DNA from: Sinonovacula constricta
Lineage: Eukaryota; Mollusca; Bivalvia; Cardiida; Solecurtidae
Length of the DNA stretch: 64,000 nt
Direction of reading: 5' to 3'
NCBI GenBank assembly: GCA_007844125.1
Contig: CM017572.1
Coordinates: 34,523,544-34,587,543, forward strand
The notes under the pieces were generated by a model. It ran no database searches. It was not told the origin of the DNA and was given only the letters and a program-made list of their open reading frames with translations. Both the position numbers and the translations under genes were made by a program. Shown here piece after piece: positions 1 to 18,879 of the stretch (the first letter of the stretch is position 1; every line of letters begins with the position of its first letter).

Positions 1-178
1 GTGTTGCCCAAGGAAATCATTCCAATTTCTCCAGTCACACCTGGGATACAAAACGGGCGAGTTGAACTGTGAGGATCGCTTCACCATGTCAGCTGGCTCC
101 TTAACAGGCTCGCAGTCATTTTCTTGGCACTTAATTTGAGGTGGACAAAACCGGGATCCACAAAACAACGTGCGTGGC
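1..178 (-). CDS. Partial cysteine-rich coding exon running off the left edge
   Basis: On the minus strand a good 3' splice site (TTATTTCAG, ending at 179) opens a reading frame of 59 complete codons with no stop as far as base 1. It starts after one base of a split codon, so the preceding exon must end in phase 2. The peptide begins PRTLFCGSRFCPPQIKCQEN and later has YPRCDWRNWNDF, giving five cysteines and several prolines. The other two frames are closed by stops or are not protein-like. The spacing looks like an extracellular or zinc-binding Cys-rich segment, but I do not recognise the family. The rest of the exon lies outside the window. The coding call is fairly sure; the function is unknown. 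Confidence 0.55.
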
Positions 179-297
179 CTGAAATAAGAAATAAACTCTC
201 GTTTAACTTATTTACGTGCATATTTATGCATGATTATTGGCTTTAACTCTACATGTATGCCTATTCCTGTCCGTTTTGTTTGTTTTGTTAAATACAG

Positions 298-535
298 TGC
301 ATCGACCGACGAAATTATTGTCATTATAGCGACGTCCAGCTATTACTGGTGAAGAAAAATCATGGCCTATGTCTGGGTAGAACCAGTAGTGCATTGCAGA
401 TCAGCTGGAAAACCTGACCACAAGAAAGTTTGTACCCCGACCGGACTCAAACCCACAAGTTGACGGATTACGGAGTCAGAGAAATAGCAAGTCATCGATT
501 CTTACCTTTAGACCATTAAACCACGGGCGTCCTCT
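298..535 (-). repeat. tRNA-derived SINE, family A, near full length
   Basis: Read on the minus strand, the head starts near 535 with GACGCCCGTGGTTTAATGG and carries a B-box-like GGTTTGAGTCCGG, followed by a body with TGGTTCTACCCAGACAT and CTGGACGTCGCTA. The same body recurs at 3598, 7285 and 31040, so this is a dispersed family. The copy is diverged. Confidence 0.6.
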
Positions 536-539
536 ATGT

Positions 540-600
540 TTCTTTTTTTTCTTTTTGTTGTTGTTGTTTGTTGTTGTTTCGTTTGTTTGTTGCAGATACC
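540..600. repeat. T-rich/TTG low-complexity tract
   Basis: A run of T followed by repeated GTTGTTGTTT. It lies beside the head of the SINE at 298-535. It is simple sequence only. Confidence 0.5.
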
Positions 601-713
601 TCGCACCAATACAATAAATGTCGTATTTGCAATATCCAGTTTTTTCTGGTGGGGCAAAATATATATATCCAGTTGTGGACTGTAGGTTAACGTGAATACC
701 TTCGGACATGAAT

Positions 714-789
714 GTTTGCCGCTTCGACCGGGACTCGAACTCACGGGTGGAATGGTCTGTGACTCTATGAGCTCGGCAACGGGCGACCC
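714..789 (-). repeat. SINE family A head fragment (tRNA-like)
   Basis: The minus strand reads AGGGTCGCCCGTTGCCGAGC and then a good B-box, GAGTTCGAGTCCCGG. The opening AGGGTCGCCCGT matches the heads of the copies near 535 and 31252. The body is absent. It is not a functional tRNA because no acceptor stem pairs. Confidence 0.5.
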
Positions 790-1539
790 TTATTTGCTTG
801 TGAATACATTAAATGGAATGTCATAAGTGAATATCATGCTATTAAATCAGTCGAAGGAAACAATTAAAACAAGTCCATGTACTTGCATGTGGTACTCGAC
901 CATGCTGTTTTGTCCTGTCATTGTCCGCCATATGAAGTACCCAAGTAGATACCGGTTTATGTTTTGTCCTGAAAGTATCAACAACATACAATACACTGAA
1001 AATTAAGTCGTCACAGGTTTACGGAGTTGCACTATAACTATAAACAATCATATTGTTTGCTTATAGTTTCAGTCATTTTCTCGAAGTAATTTGAACGTTA
1101 ATCAATAATTTTGTTATAAATTTCATGTATTCCGTTTTCTTTCGTTTTTCTGTGTATAAAATATACTTTTAATGAGACAAACAATTTTGCGGCATTATAA
1201 ATATTTAATAAACATATTGCTTGATATGTCTATGGTAAGTTCCTCTCTTAAAAAGAACTCGGACCCTGCACTGTAATTGTATGAAACGGCGAACGAGTTT
1301 CTTCTATCTAATTTAAAGCGACAATATAATGTTACATTCATTTAGACTTATCACGAATAGTTGTTAAATATTATATGTGTGCAAACAAAGTTTATTACTT
1401 TTTGTGGGTTTGTTTTGTTTCACTTCAATGTAAGCCCAACAAGCAGTTGTCAAGAAAGAAATATGTTTTATTTAATTCGTTATAAACAAGACGTGTATTA
1501 AATGAAATAAAATGCATAAAATTATGTTGGAAGGAAAGT
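790..1539. other. AT-rich sequence, nothing recognised
   Basis: No coding exon, RNA gene or repeat could be supported here. It is probably intron or upstream sequence of the minus-strand gene at 1-178. Confidence 0.4.
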
Positions 1540-1640
1540 AAGAAAATAAAATTCGGGGCCGTGGTTGGTAGCGAACCAACCACCCCGTCGATAGATATAT
1601 GTAAAACGAATAGCGTTCGGCTGACCAACAACGCTAAGCG
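1540..1640 (-). repeat. Degenerate tRNA-like SINE head
   Basis: The minus strand carries GAGCGCTTAGCGTTGTTGGT (A-box-like) and about 60 bases later GGTTCGCTACC (B-box-like). The spacing is roughly tRNA-like but stretched. It is probably an old tRNA-derived SINE of another family. Confidence 0.35.
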
Positions 1641-2175
1641 CTCTGTATATACCCAAATTGCATAATTTTATAGTAATCAATAAACAAGCCTACGTAGTTA
1701 TAAATAGACACGTTCATGTGACATTGATCTGTTTTATATGCAAAACGTATAGATCTATCAGGTCTTTTAAAAATCTATCAGCATTTTTTTCTAGTGAGTA
1801 AATATAATTAGTTGATTTAAAGTGGACTGATTTAAATGTCGCTTGTAATACTAAATATTTTTTTCGTTAAATCTACCCATCCACGTCGATGAGTTAAATT
1901 GAACAAACATGTAATCTGCAACATCGGTTACATCAAAATCTAGTCTAGATTATATAAAAAAAATAATGGTTTACATTCTATTTCTAAACTTTTAACATGA
2001 TTTTGCTAGAAATTACAAAGTAGTATCATAATAATTCTGTAAACCTGTAGGCCTATAAACTGTTAAATTTTGATCCACGCGTGTTTAGATCTGTGTAGCC
2101 TCTATTTAATCTGATTCAATATATATGCGTAAAATATAAAGATTATGTAATCACAATATAATGAATAAATCTTAC

Positions 2176-2193
2176 CTCTAGTTCCTCCTCCAT
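2176..2193 (-). CDS. Possible first coding exon (MEEELE) of a minus-strand gene
   Basis: The minus strand reads AAGA-ATG-GAGGAGGAACTAGAG directly followed by the strong 5' splice site GTAAGA. Two CRE-like motifs lie about 100-140 bp upstream. This looks like a short initiating exon ending in phase 0. The next visible minus-strand exon (1-178) needs a phase-2 donor, so at least one more exon would be needed to join them, or the two are unrelated. A chance ATG plus splice-like site remains possible. Confidence 0.25.
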
Positions 2194-2293
2194 TCTTGTT
2201 TGTTATCGCTTCTAATAAGACAACAACATTCAGTTTCAAATACGATAGTCAAAGCCATGCTGTCAAGGTCGTAGTAAAAATACCCGGTAAAAG

Positions 2294-2332
2294 TGACGTC
2301 ATTTTAATTGTGGATTTCCCAGTGTTACGTCA
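2294..2332. promoter_or_regulatory. Pair of CRE/ATF-type motifs
   Basis: A perfect palindromic TGACGTCA lies at 2294-2301 and TTACGTCA at 2325-2332. They lie upstream of the candidate ATG at 2193 on the minus strand, and the surrounding 150 bp has more CpG than its neighbours. They would suit a CREB/ATF-responsive promoter firing leftward; this is motif evidence only. Confidence 0.3.
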
Positions 2333-2439
2333 TAATGCCATAAGCCCGGTTTTGTCGCGTCGTGCGTCATATGTATCATTCCATTACAAAATTAAACATA
2401 CTGACAACTTTATCTGAAACGACTTAAACTCCACACAAA

Positions 2440-3597
2440 TAAATGCACTTCGTTAAGGTCAACTTGCGTTTTATTTGCTGGTCTGTCATGGTAACGAACA
2501 ATGCACAAAAAAGACAATACCATGCTGTCAGATCACAGCTGGACACTTGATAAGTTTATTGGACAAATAAATTTCCTAGTTGAAGAAGTCGTACAACAAC
2601 TGGTTACACTTGCTGCACATGGAATTACTGCACCGCATTTGGTCAGCGACGCTCTAATCCCACCTTTTTCCTGACACCATTGCAGCCTGGGGCTGCGTCC
2701 AGCCATCTAGACCAAACCACCCCTATTTACATCCCCCAGCTTATTAACATCCCACTTTGATCACAGTTTGAAGCCAGATAAGACCATATTCCAATATTCC
2801 ATAACAATGAGTTGTAAAATTGGGTTGTCATGAATTTTCTGTTTTTACCTTCAAGACATGGACCCCACATGAATCCGAATCCTGCTGTGTGCAATGCCCC
2901 TCTGTCCGAACTTTCCAGCCGACGGTTGAGATGAAGTCGTTAGGAACGGCAGCATTCCTTTTTTCCATAAATGACCTTTAAATAAATGTATGCGTTATCA
3001 TACTGCTTACTAAAGCCCGTCTTTCATCTTTATAATATAGAATTATTCAGTTTTCAGTGCCTTAACATATAAACAACATGTAAACAACGTTTGCAAACTT
3101 CTATTCATTAATGGTTTTGCAGAAAAAGAAGTATACAAAAATAATTTATTATTCATAAATAAGAGGGATAATTTTCCAATTAATATTCAAGGAAATTAAA
3201 AAAAATATATTATCCCATATTTTATTGGAATTATAAACACTAGTTCTTAAAGAAGCAACATTTTATAAATGTTAAATAACAATAACTTTGAACAATAACA
3301 CAAACACTGTTTAGCGAGGAAAGGGATACATTAGACATTTGCAGACTTCCATGGCATTGCAACCCAAATATTAAAAAATGCCTAGAAGTTTATTGTCTAA
3401 AGCAATACTAAACATACAAGCTACCTTCTAGTAATTGAAAATGATAATTAATATGATTAATGTTGGTCTGCAATATTGCGTCAAAACAGCACTATCATGT
3501 AACTAAGTAACTAAAAACAACATAACTCTGCCAGGCACATGGTGACCTTTTCATAACAGATTTAAATTATCCTTGATTTAAATAAAATGTTTGTTTT
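2440..3597. other. Nothing recognised
   Basis: AT-rich sequence without a supportable exon, RNA gene or repeat array. Confidence 0.4.
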
Positions 3598-3800
3598 GTT
3601 TTGAAATGAAGAGCAGCGACCTATTATGATCATTTTAGCGACGTCCAACTATTTGGCAGAGGAAGACCTCAGACAAATGTCTGGGTAGAACCACTGGCGC
3701 ACCACAGGCCAGCTGGAAGACCTTTCAATATTAAGTTTTTCGCATCGAAGCCAGTCAGATAAGTTACAACCGACGACTTTGAAGCCCTCGGAGAAAAGAG
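3598..3800 (-). repeat. SINE family A body, head truncated
   Basis: On the minus strand it contains TGGTTCTACCCAGACATTTG, a GAGGTCTTCCTC segment and TTGGACGTCGCTAAAATG, matching the copies at 298 and 31040. The tRNA-derived head is degraded beyond about 3760. Confidence 0.6.
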
Positions 3801-3815
3801 ATAAAGCCAAATTGC

Positions 3816-4500
3816 AAAACAAGCAAAGAATGAAAGGAAAAATGCTAAGTATTCTTAAGAGTCGGATTTGGGAATTCTTATATTGAACTTTTTTTCTCTG
3901 ACTACGCCAATGATTATTTTATGTAGTTTAATTTTACAAGGCGACAAGACATTCATCTACAAGATGCCTGTCAGCTCATTCGTCATTAAGTCCTTTGTGA
4001 CATATGCTTCTTGGCTGAAATTGTTATGTATCGATTAGATTGCTTTACATGAGTTAGTATAACTTTAAAGCCCTTTACTTAATTCGAAGAAGTGAAGTAC
4101 GTAGTTTGCTAATTATCCTCTTTCCTGCATGATATCAGCATGATATTAATGAATTATTCAGTTAAGCACTGTGTGATGGAAAATCTTACAAAAGTGTTAA
4201 CAAAATAACTGAATAGAACCAAAAACTGCCAACTTCAAACTTACAACCATTTCTGCAAAATTCTCTTTCTTGATTGGACAGATTCGCCAAGAGGATTGGC
4301 ATAGAGGATTCTTTGTCTTTTTATTTCAACGACCTATTTCAGAAGTTGTCAGTAATATTACATATAACAAGAGTGAGCTGATGATTAATAAAAAAATGGA
4401 AAAAAAATGACGAAAACAGAAAGATAACTTTAAGTAGTGTACTCTATATGGCATATACTTGTTATATGTTATAACATATATATCAGGCCCGGATTTGCCT
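3816..4500. other. Nothing recognised
   Basis: AT-rich sequence with no supported feature. Confidence 0.4.
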
Positions 4501-4504
4501 GGGT

Positions 4505-4539
4505 TTGTGTGTGTGTGTGTGTGGGGGGGGGGGGGGGGA
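4505..4539. repeat. (GT)n followed by poly-G
   Basis: About nine GT units run into about seventeen G. The tract is prone to slippage, so its length is unreliable. Confidence 0.8.
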
Positions 4540-4653
4540 GCGGCCCGGCCATACAGTATTTCTCGACTATATTTATTGATTTGAGAAATGGTCTGATCAC
4601 ACATTTTGTAGATAGTGTAGAGATAATGACGGGTACCACAAGGACTCAGACTG

Positions 4654-4875
4654 TCATATAATATTGCCGAGCAGTTTATTAAGGCCACGCGACCTCTCTG
4701 CTGCTAGCCTGACAACTGAGGCCATCTGCCAAGTGTACAACATCCGCTTTGTGTATTGCTTTCGCTGTCCATTGTCCCAATGACGTGCTTTATCGGCACT
4801 CTTCCTCGGTGATGTAGATGTTATTAGCCGAGGTGCTCCGATTTCTTTCCACATTGCATCCCAATGAAGGTACAC
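4654..4875 (-). other. Unrecognised open segment, possibly an old transposon fragment
   Basis: A minus-strand open frame reads in part MWKEIGAPRLITSTSPRKSA and later YTWQMASVVRLAAERSRG. The composition (W, R, K, A) is more protein-like than in the surrounding AT-rich DNA, and similar linkers occur in LINE open frames. No domain motif could be confirmed and no start or splice site is convincing. Confidence 0.2.
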
Positions 4876-4899
4876 AGTAGATTTACAGTGTACCTAACG

Positions 4900-5745
4900 T
4901 TAACTTTTTCAAGTCATGACAAAATGGTTTAAAAGGTGATAACAAGAATTTTGTTGTTTTATAGTAAGGCTATTTTTGTGAAAATATATTGAGGTCACAG
5001 CTTTGAAATTGATTCTGACAAAGAATAAAGCAAAAATGCAATATTACGTTATATCCAAGCAAAATAAAAAAACAAACAATTGCAATAGTTCTACCATTTA
5101 AAGGACAAAATACCTCTCGCACAAAATCCATGCCGTTCATTTTAGTATAGGCGGGAAAAAAATAATTAAACAATAAATTACATGAACAGATCTCGCAAAA
5201 TGTTGTTTGTTGGTGTCCTACACCTGTCGGACATAAACCATAACGCCATAATCGTCATTTTAAACATGTATGTCCTACATGAGCCACGCTGCACAGTTGC
5301 ATATTTTAAACTACGAAAAAATCTAAATGAACAGTGTACTGGAACACGAAGGTAGTTTGACGATGTGTGCACAAACTGTTATATTTTGCTTGTTTGATGT
5401 GCCGAAACTCCAAACTTCTTTCATTCGCGGCGAATCAGCATTGTTTTGTTTGTAACACCATTTACTGGAGGCTCCACTCGAAATTTTAGATTTTGTTATC
5501 AGACGAGCTTTACTTGTAACTTCTATAAATATAGTGCATCGAAATTATGCACTACACGCTCACGAACAACCAACAGAAATCTAAATTCAGACAATATCAA
5601 TGCATATCGGTTAAGCTTAATATTCGCCGATAATGCAATGCTTGTTCGCTGAAAAAATGCACTAAGATAGCAAGATTAAAAAAAGATCTTTCCATTATAT
5701 GCAAACGACGATCGATGGTAAAACTGAGCTACAAATGTAATCTAC
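4900..5745. other. Mostly unrecognised; possible decayed last exon of the integrase-protease gene
   Basis: On the minus strand near 5105-5140 the peptide TKMNGMDFVRE is followed by a possible donor (GTATTT). NG-x-D resembles the segment around the nucleophile of Ulp1-type proteases, with Phe where the Cys would be. No AG acceptor lies just upstream, so this is a guess. Nothing else is recognised. Confidence 0.15.
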
Positions 5746-13403
<7,658 letters not shown>

Positions 13404-13469
13404 GGCTTAAAAAAACAACACAACGTCATTGCATTTGTATCAGCCAAATATTACCAGCATATTTGCAAT

Positions 13470-15090
13470 ACGCCTAACCCTACCACATATAAGTCTACCT
13501 AGAATATTACACGTTTGCTTAAGATGGAAATGTGTGTATGGGTGGAAATATAATTCCGTCTATACACGGTCTGATGTTTCTCTCGGGCCAATTGTTCTAT
13601 CTTTACCTTATACATGTATACCTAGAATATTACATTTTTACTTAAGATGGAAATGTGTGCCTGGGTGGAAATATAAGTCCGTCTATACACGGTCTGATGT
13701 TTCTCTCGGGCCAATTGTTCTATCTTTACCTAATACATGTATACCTAGAATATTACATTTTTACTTAAGATGGAAATGTGTGCCTGGGTGGAAATATAAG
13801 TCCGTCTATACACGGTCTGATGTTTCTCTCGGGCCAATTGTTCTATCTTTACCTTATACATGTATACCTAGAATATTACATTTTTACTTAAGATGGAAAT
13901 GTGTGCCTGGGTGGAAATATAAGTCCGTCTATACACGGTCTGATGTTTCTCTCGGGCCAATTGTTCTATCTTTACCTTATACATGTATACCTAGAATATT
14001 ACATTTTTACTTAAGATGGAAATGTGTGCCTGGGTGGAAATATAAGTCCGTCTATACACGGTCTGATGTTTCTCTCGGGCCAATTGTTCTATCTTTACCT
14101 AATACATGTATACCTAGAATATTACATTTTTACTTAAGATGGAAATGTGTGCCTGGGTGGAAATATAAGTCCGTCTATACACGGTCTGATGTTTCTCTCG
14201 GGCCAATTGTTCTATCTTTACCTTATACATGTATACCTAGAATATTACATTTTTACTTAAGATGGAAATGTGTGCCTGGGTGGAAATATAAGTCCGTCTA
14301 TACACGGTCTGATGTTTCTCTCGGGCCAATTGTTCTATCTTTACCTTATACATGTATACCTAGAATATTACATTTTCACTTAAGATGGAAATGTGTGCCT
14401 GGGTGGAAATATAAGTCCGTCTATACACGGTCTGATGTTTCTCTCGGGCCAATTGTTCTATCTTTACCTAATACATGTATACCTAGAATATTACATTTTT
14501 ACTTAAGATGGAAATGTGTGCCTGGGTGGAAATATAAGTCCGTCTATACACGGTCTGATGTTTCTCTCGGGCCAATTGTTCTATCTTTACCTTATACATG
14601 TATACCTAGAATATTACATTTTTACTTAAGATGGAAATGTGTGCCTGGGTGGAAATATAAGTCCGTCTATACACGGTCTGATGTTTCTCTCGGGCCAATT
14701 GTTCTATCTTTACCTTATACATGTATACCTAGAATATTACATTTTTACTTAAGATGGAAATGTGTGCCTGGGTGGAAATATAAGTCCGTCTATACACGGT
14801 CTGATGTTTCTCTCGGGCCAATTGTTCTATCTTTACCTTATACATGTATGCCTAGAATATTACATTTTTACTTAAGATGGAAATGTGTGCCTGGGTGGAA
14901 ATATAAGTCCGTCTATACACGGTCTGGTGTTTCTCTCGGGCCATTTGTTCCATCTTTACGATTTACATGTATACCTAGAATATTACACGTTTACTTCAGT
15001 TAGAAATGTGTGCCTGTGTGGAAATTTCATCTTTACAAGGTCTGGGTTTTCTGTAGGGCTGGGCTTTCTTTATTTACCATATATTACTAT
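13470..15090. repeat. 123-bp satellite, about 12-13 copies
   Basis: Tandem monomers of 123 bp containing GAAATGTGTGCCTGGGTGGA and TCTCTCGGGCCAATTGTTC. Inner copies are almost identical; the first and last are diverged. A marker base (TTATAC or TAATAC before ATGT) cycles every third copy (copies 2, 5 and 8 carry TAATAC), showing a 369-bp higher-order unit. Because 123 is divisible by three, one plus-strand frame stays open for 524 codons; there is no other sign of coding. It ends about 65 bp upstream of the integrase-gene start codon. Confidence 0.95.
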
Positions 15091-15120
15091 GATATTGGTC
15101 AGTCATTTCGACCATCCTCT

Positions 15121-15146
15121 GGGTATATATATATATATATATACCC
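15121..15146. repeat. Perfect 26-base AT palindrome
   Basis: GGGTATATATATA and its exact reverse complement, adjacent, just after the 123-bp satellite. It could extrude as a cruciform. Confidence 0.8.
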
Positions 15147-15149
15147 AAT

Positions 15150-17265
15150 GAACCAATGTTAAATAATATCAGGTTGTATATGCTAAATTACAAAATACAA
15201 TTAATATAGATATTAAATAAGTAAATAACGTTTACATAATAAAGCTGTCGCAACATCTTACCTTGCAAATGTTTTCACACTTTTTAAATGTTTCGCATAT
15301 TTCAACGCAACGACCACGTGTTCACTATAAACATACATGTACCAGATCTAGTCTGGTTCCCTGCGCTCTGATGCGGCAAACAATAGAGATCAAAATCCTG
15401 TCCCCATTGGCCTATATAACCTATAGACAAAATATGTTTGTGATGATCACGGGAATTATGCTTTATAGGACGTTTTGTATTTTGCGATTAGTAAGGCCTA
15501 CATACGTTATGTGTGTTGAAAATCCTTTTATTGTTTTTTTATAATGCATAAAGCAAATGTTTTGCAAGGCGGTCCATTGTAACTTAAACTATAAGCACTT
15601 TGTTTTCTGAAAGGAAATTGAGCATAAGACAGGAAAGAAAACATTTAAACTATGCACAGAAGAGAGATTGAGATAGAAATGGACGGACGGGCATAAATAC
15701 ATACAACAAATACACGGGGATCACACAATTAGTTTTAACAAAAATGATAGTTAAAATAATCTTTACCTTCATTTAATGTCTCTCAAATTAGCAAAGTCGG
15801 CGAATCTTTGAAGAGTTGAAGGCGCGTAGCTGCCTGTAAGCAGAATACCCAGCTGAGTACTCATTGTTCCAATAGAATGAAAGTATAAAATATTAAATCT
15901 TCAATAAAAGTCTTACTCTAGTTTGAGTAGAGTGTTTATTTATTGCGATCAACTAGTACCCCTATTTGCACCATGGAAAATTACGTAAAAAAATCTAAAA
16001 TGATTTAGTAACGTTTTTGGTACGGAAAAAATCTTTTTAACTAATATATTTAAATTGGAAGTTCTCAGGTAATTACATCTGCAGATGATCACACCTCGCT
16101 AGTATCTGGTGGAGGGATGATAACAGACTTGTATGATTACTGCATTTGACAGACAAAACACTTTGTTTTGTTGTTAGGATGACATACTAGTCGCTACTTC
16201 AAAGGCACTAAGACTTGTTTAGTTAGGGAACTTACTGACTATAATCAGAGATAAAATTCTTGGCTAAATTTCCCATGGTTTCCCATTGTTTTATATCAAT
16301 TTGACTTATTCCATTTAGCAGTTGCAATTTCTCAGAGTTAGCTTTAATTTGTTTGCTTCATATCATGACATTTGCTTGAAGGCTCTGTGAAAAATGTACG
16401 TCCGCATAAAACATATAAATTATTTGTTTAAATAAATGGCATGGATAAATTTTACATAAATGGTCATAATAGGTGCTTGTGTTTGGGTATCTTATATATT
16501 GGAAATAAAGAGGTACATGTCTATCATAATTGAATGCACTTCATGTTTCATTATTTTAACGTCTTTAACATAATGATCTGTGACATGATCATAAAACTGC
16601 CAACACGTGCTTTCACTGCTATACAGATATCCTTTAATGGGTGGGTAGGAGAATGTTACTTGTCAGTCTATTGTTCTTTCGTTTGTATTTTTGTAACTAA
16701 AAGATGTCTGATCTATATTTGCTGAATTGATGTTATTAAATACATCGAAAATTCATAAAACTAAAACGCATTTGTAATTGGTGACAATGTTCAGCAATAC
16801 GCCATAAGTAGAAAGAATAATAAAGCGAATACAAGAGATGCACATTTTCATCACATAATCTCCCAATTTTCACTCTACAGTACATAACCTTGAAATTAAC
16901 AAATGAAATAGTTACAAAACAATATATCAAGTGTCATGTTTTACTGACACCAAAGAAAAATATACAACCTATAGCATTTATATAATATGCACTGACAAAA
17001 TAAACAACATTCTCAGACAAATATTTCTATTTTGTCATTGTCTTTATGTCATGTGCAACAAGTGTGCACACGTGGGGAAATCTCATTACCTGATTGGCCT
17101 GTCAGTAATTACCTGAGGAAGGGTTAAGTTTATTAATTAAAATAATATTTTGATTAGGCTTTCAATTAAAATAAACCAACGGCATTCGCGTATTTTTTCC
17201 TTACACATCGTAAAATATTTTTTCAATTAGAAATAATTCTAATTAGGCTTTTAATTGAATGGATA
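15150..17265. other. Nothing recognised
   Basis: AT-rich sequence on both strands; no exon, RNA gene or array could be supported. Confidence 0.4.
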
Positions 17266-17269
17266 ATGA

Positions 17270-18850
17270 TACTACAGTACAATAATGAAAATTGATATAG
17301 CAGTACAAGAATGGATTTAAAACGGCAGATTGAGAATGGAAATTGATACCACAGTACAATAATGGAAATTGTTATAGCAGTACAAGAATGGAATTGAAAT
17401 GGCAGATTTAGAATGGAAACTGATACCACAGTACAATAGTGGAAATGGATATAGCAATAAAATAATGGAAATTGATACGACAATACAATAATAGAAATTG
17501 ATAGCGCGGCGGTACAAGAATGGAATTTGATATAGCAGTAAAAAATGGAAATTGTTCTAGCAGTAAAATAATGGATATTTAAATGGCACATTAAAGAAAT
17601 AGTTACGCCAGTAAAAGCATGGAAATGTATGCCCGGGAAAGAATGGAACTTGAAATTGCAGATTAAGAATGGACAGTGATATGCCTGTTTAAGAATAGAG
17701 ATTGAAACACCAGTAAAAGAACGGAAATTTATATACCTTTAAAAGGATGGACATTGATATAGCAGTACAAGAATGGATTTGAAATGGCAAATTAAGAATG
17801 GAAATTGATACCACAGTACAAGAACCAAAATTGATACAGCAGTGGAGAATGGAAAATGATACTGCAGTACAAGAATGTAAATTGATATAGCAGGAAAAGA
17901 ATGGAAATTGACATGGCATATTAAGAATGGACACTGATATGCCTGTTAAATGGAAATAGATACCCCAGTATAAGAATGGAAATTTATACCTGTAAAAATG
18001 AACATTATAGCTGTACATCAATGGATTTGAAACAGCACATTAAGAATGGAAATTGATACCACAGTAAAAGAATGGAAATTGATACAGCAGTTAGAGAATG
18101 GAAAAGGATACCCAGTACAAGAATGGAAGTTTGTATAGCAGGAAAAGAATGGAAATTGAAACTGCTGTTAAAGAATGGAAATTGAAATGGCAGACTAAGA
18201 ATGTACATTGATTTGCCTGTAAAAGAATGGAAATTGATACACCAGTAAAAGAATGGAAATTTATATGCCTGTAAAAGAATGGACATTGATATAGCAGTAC
18301 AAGAATGGATTTGAAACGGCAGATTAAGAATGGAAATAGATACCACAGTACAAGAATGGAAATTGATATAGCAGTAAAAGAATGGAAATTGATCCTGCAT
18401 TTAAAGAATGGAACTTGATACAGCAGTACAAGAATGGAAAGTGTTACAGTAGTCAAAGAATGGGAATTGAAAGGTGTTGAAGAATGGAAAATAATATGGC
18501 AGTACCAGAATGTAAAATTGATAGAGCAGTAAAAGAATGGAAATTGAAATGGCACAATAAGAATGGACATTGATATGCCTGTAAAAGAAAGGAAATTGAT
18601 ATGCCTGTAAAAGAAAGGAAATTGATACACCAGTAAAAGAATGGAAATTTATATAGCACTAAAGGAAAGAAATTGACATAGCAGTAAGATAATTGAAATT
18701 GATATGGCAGTATAACAATAGAAATGGATAGGCAATTAAAGAATGGAAATAAATATGACAGTAAAGGAATAGAAATTGATACTACAATACAAGAATGGAA
18801 ATTGATACGGCCATTAAGGAATGAAAATTGATAAACCAGCGCCCCATAAT
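17270..18850. repeat. Degenerate 27-bp minisatellite, about 58 copies
   Basis: Units of the type AAGAATGGAAATTGATA plus about ten variable bases (ACAGCAGTAC, TGGCAGATT, GCCTGTAAA). The period of 27 leaves 9-residue repeats open on the minus strand in several frames. Blocks of different variants recur about 530 bp apart (near 17745 and 18275), which suggests larger duplications. Confidence 0.9.
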
Positions 18851-18879
18851 TGAAATATTTGTAGCAGTGAAAAAATAAT

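Noticed and set aside
13429..15003. 524-codon plus-strand open frame
   Set aside because: It is the 123-bp satellite; the period is divisible by three, copies are nearly identical at DNA level and there is no start context or splice signal.
17223..18659. Several overlapping minus-strand frames rich in Phe, Ser and Tyr
   Set aside because: A 27-bp minisatellite read in different frames; frames swap with indels and show no gene structure.
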